Source: Synergistaceae bacterium (GTDB taxonomy: Bacteria > Synergistota > Synergistia > Synergistales > Synergistaceae). From it: 7,007 nt of DNA. The position numbers and the translations under genes are program-made. Under the pieces are notes generated by a model. The model had not been told where the DNA came from. It worked only from the letters and a program-made list of their open reading frames with translations, and did no database searches. The stretch spans positions 1 through 7,007 of the forward strand of contig JAISQC010000070.1 of NCBI GenBank assembly GCA_031274465.1, read 5' to 3'. Below are positions 6,257 to 7,007 of the stretch, in pieces (position 1 is the first letter of the stretch; every line of letters starts with the position of its first letter).

Positions 6257-6288
6257 CACCCAAACAGGGTGAACACATAGGTTCGCCC
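6257..6288. repeat. Short palindromic element with two competing hairpins
   Basis: GGGTGAAC (6267-6274) pairs with GTTCGCCC (6281-6288) around ACATAG, with one G-T wobble. Alternatively CACCC (6257-6261) pairs with GGGTG (6267-6271) around AAACA. From memory, the reverse-complement sequence (a GTAGGGGCGAACCTATGTG-like string) resembles dispersed intergenic palindromic repeats found in several bacterial genomes. I cannot verify its copy number here. It is followed by an AT-rich stretch (about 6290-6335) and then the broken end of the Rpn gene. Confidence 0.45.
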
Positions 6289-6717
6289 CTACATAATCAT
6301 TATATAAATACCTATAAAAAATATTTACACCCATCCGGTTGAAATAGATCTCATCTCAAATCGGGCTATGATAGAATCAAGAGGGCGATCACGATAGCTA
6401 TATTCGGCTACGACTTTCTGCCGGGGGAGTCCGTTTATCAACATGTCTTCAGGCTTTACGACCCGGCGAGCTGGACGCTTCTGACGGACGCCATGGAGAT
6501 ACGGACGCTGGAGCTGGGGAAACTGCCGGGCGCCGGGGAGAGCGGGCGCGAGGAAGCCCTTCTGGGCTGGCTCCGCCTGATCAGGTCGGAGGAAAGCGAG
6601 GAGATCGAGATGCTTGCGGCGAGAAGCCCGGAGATGGGCGAGGCTGTGACGATTCTGAAGGAGCTGTCGGCGGACGAGCGGGCGCGCCTGGTATTCGAGG
6701 CGAGGGAGAAGGCCCGC

Positions 6718-6966
6718 ATGGACGAGCTGGCCAGGCTGTACGGGGCAAGGGCCGAGGGCGAAGCAAAAGGCAGGGCCGAAGGTTTGGCCGAGGGCATGAA
6801 CAAAGGCAGGGCCGAAGGTTTAGCCGAAGGCATGAACAAAGGCAAGGCTGAAATGGCAAAATCGATGGCCAAGGCACTGCTCTCGAAGAACATTCCCCCC
6901 GAGGTCATCGCGGAAAGCTCTGGGCTTTCGCTGAATGAAATAGAGGCGCTGTCACGCAGTGACTGA
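6718..6966 (+). CDS. Possible RpnS-like 82-aa C-terminal product from an internal start
   Basis: In frame inside the Rpn remnant, ATG 6718 is preceded by AGGGAG (6703-6708, 9 nt spacing) and AAGG (6709-6712, 5 nt spacing), a good ribosome site. The product would be MDELARLYGARAEGEA, then tetrapeptide repeats and a C-terminal helical domain. In studied Rpn systems the C-terminal domain (RpnS) is translated from within the gene and inhibits the full-length nuclease; its dimerisation helix can carry four-residue repeats. This ORF has that layout. An alternative internal start, ATG 6610 with GAGGAG 6 nt upstream, would give 118 aa. Purine-rich codons can mimic ribosome sites by chance, so the call is tentative. 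Confidence 0.35.
   Translation: MDELARLYGARAEGEAKGRAEGLAEGMNKGRAEGLAEGMNKGKAEMAKSMAKALLSKNIPPEVIAESSGLSLNEIEALSRSD
6754..6849 (+). repeat. Tandem tetrapeptide repeats; two 36-bp DNA units
   Basis: Two 36-bp direct units (6766-6801 and 6802-6837) differ at two bases and encode KGRAEGLAEGMN twice; a partial third begins at 6838. At protein level the period is four residues: eight consecutive [KE]-G-x-[AN] tetrads run from 6754 to 6849. This is the typical variable-length part of Rpn C-termini and a likely slippage site. Confidence 0.9.
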
Positions 6967-6995
6967 GGGAGTGCTTTCACCTTAGAAGCACCCCC
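6967..6995 (+). other. Inverted repeat after the Rpn remnant
   Basis: GGGAGTGCTT (6967-6976) and AAGCACCCCC (6986-6995) pair at 9 of 10 positions around a 9-nt loop, starting directly after the TGA. No T-run follows, so it is a weak terminator candidate at best. It may be an end remnant of the element that carried the gene. Confidence 0.35.
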
Positions 6996-7007
6996 ACCAC
7001 CGCACAT

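Larger units (their letters stand above)
6343..6966 (+). pseudogene. 5'-truncated Rpn-family nuclease/transposase gene (PDDEXK_2 type)
   Basis: The reading frame is open from the stop at 6340-6342 to TGA 6964-6966. From about 6352 it reads as the middle and C-terminal part of Rpn/PD-(D/E)XK family proteins: YDRIKRAITIAIFGYDF, YQHVFRLYD, then LLTDAMEIRTLELGKLP, then a charged helical region, tetrapeptide repeats and the usual end IPPEVIAESSGLSLNEIEAL. The first 100-plus residues, which carry the catalytic D...E-x-K core, are missing. The 190 bp between rubrerythrin and the break have no room for them. There is no ATG, GTG or TTG before ATG 6493, which itself has no Shine-Dalgarno. I therefore call it a remnant, broken near 6343-6360. 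A shorter product from an internal start remains possible. Confidence 0.72.

Noticed and set aside
5658..6278. Minus-strand open frame (206 codons) opposite rubrerythrin
   Set aside because: It covers the intact rubrerythrin gene and runs through its terminator hairpin; no domain features.
6766..6837. CRISPR-like direct repeats
   Set aside because: The two units are directly adjacent with no spacers and are in-frame coding repeats.
6456..7007. Minus-strand open frame (183 codons) running to the window edge
   Set aside because: Its Ser/Ala/Leu/Pro repeats are the antisense of the tetrapeptide repeat tract of the Rpn remnant; no independent signal.

Overview
This is a bacterial chromosomal window of moderately high GC. 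It carries five intact genes and one broken gene. The mix is a YesM/YesN-type two-component system, a glycerol-dehydrogenase-family enzyme, an exported M48 metallopeptidase, rubrerythrin and a remnant of an Rpn-family nuclease gene. It suggests an anaerobic, probably gut or anaerobic-digester bacterium. Synergistota or a high-GC Firmicutes lineage would fit, but this is an impression from gene content and style. Nothing in the window fixes the taxonomy.

Layout. Bases 4517 to 9 form a minus-strand block: glycerol dehydrogenase (gldA-like), then a membrane sensor histidine kinase starting at TTG, then an AraC-type response regulator whose start overlaps the kinase stop by 8 bp. A strong GC hairpin sits in the 59-bp gap between dehydrogenase and kinase. 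Bases 4518-4893 are a divergent control region with candidate promoters for both directions and two inverted repeats. On the plus strand come an M48 peptidase with a signal peptide (4894-5535) and rubrerythrin (5661-6149). Rubrerythrin has its own promoter, a near-consensus PerR box over the -10/start region, a 5'-UTR inverted repeat and a strong intrinsic terminator. After the terminator come a short palindromic element (6257-6288), an AT-rich stretch and a 5'-truncated Rpn gene (about 6343-6966).

How it works together. The kinase and regulator are translationally coupled and form a signalling pair that probably responds to an extracellular ligand. Their position behind gldA suggests a link to polyol or carbonyl metabolism, although YesMN systems more often sit beside sugar ABC transporters. 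Rubrerythrin is a peroxide-reducing defence protein of anaerobes. The PerR-like box predicts peroxide-inducible expression.

The most interesting features are the PerR-like operator with its adjoining 5'-UTR dyad, and the Rpn remnant. The remnant has lost the nuclease end but keeps the C-terminal part with eight tandem tetrapeptide repeats. It also keeps in-frame internal ATGs behind Shine-Dalgarno-like sequence, which is the region that in studied Rpn systems encodes the separately translated inhibitor (RpnS).
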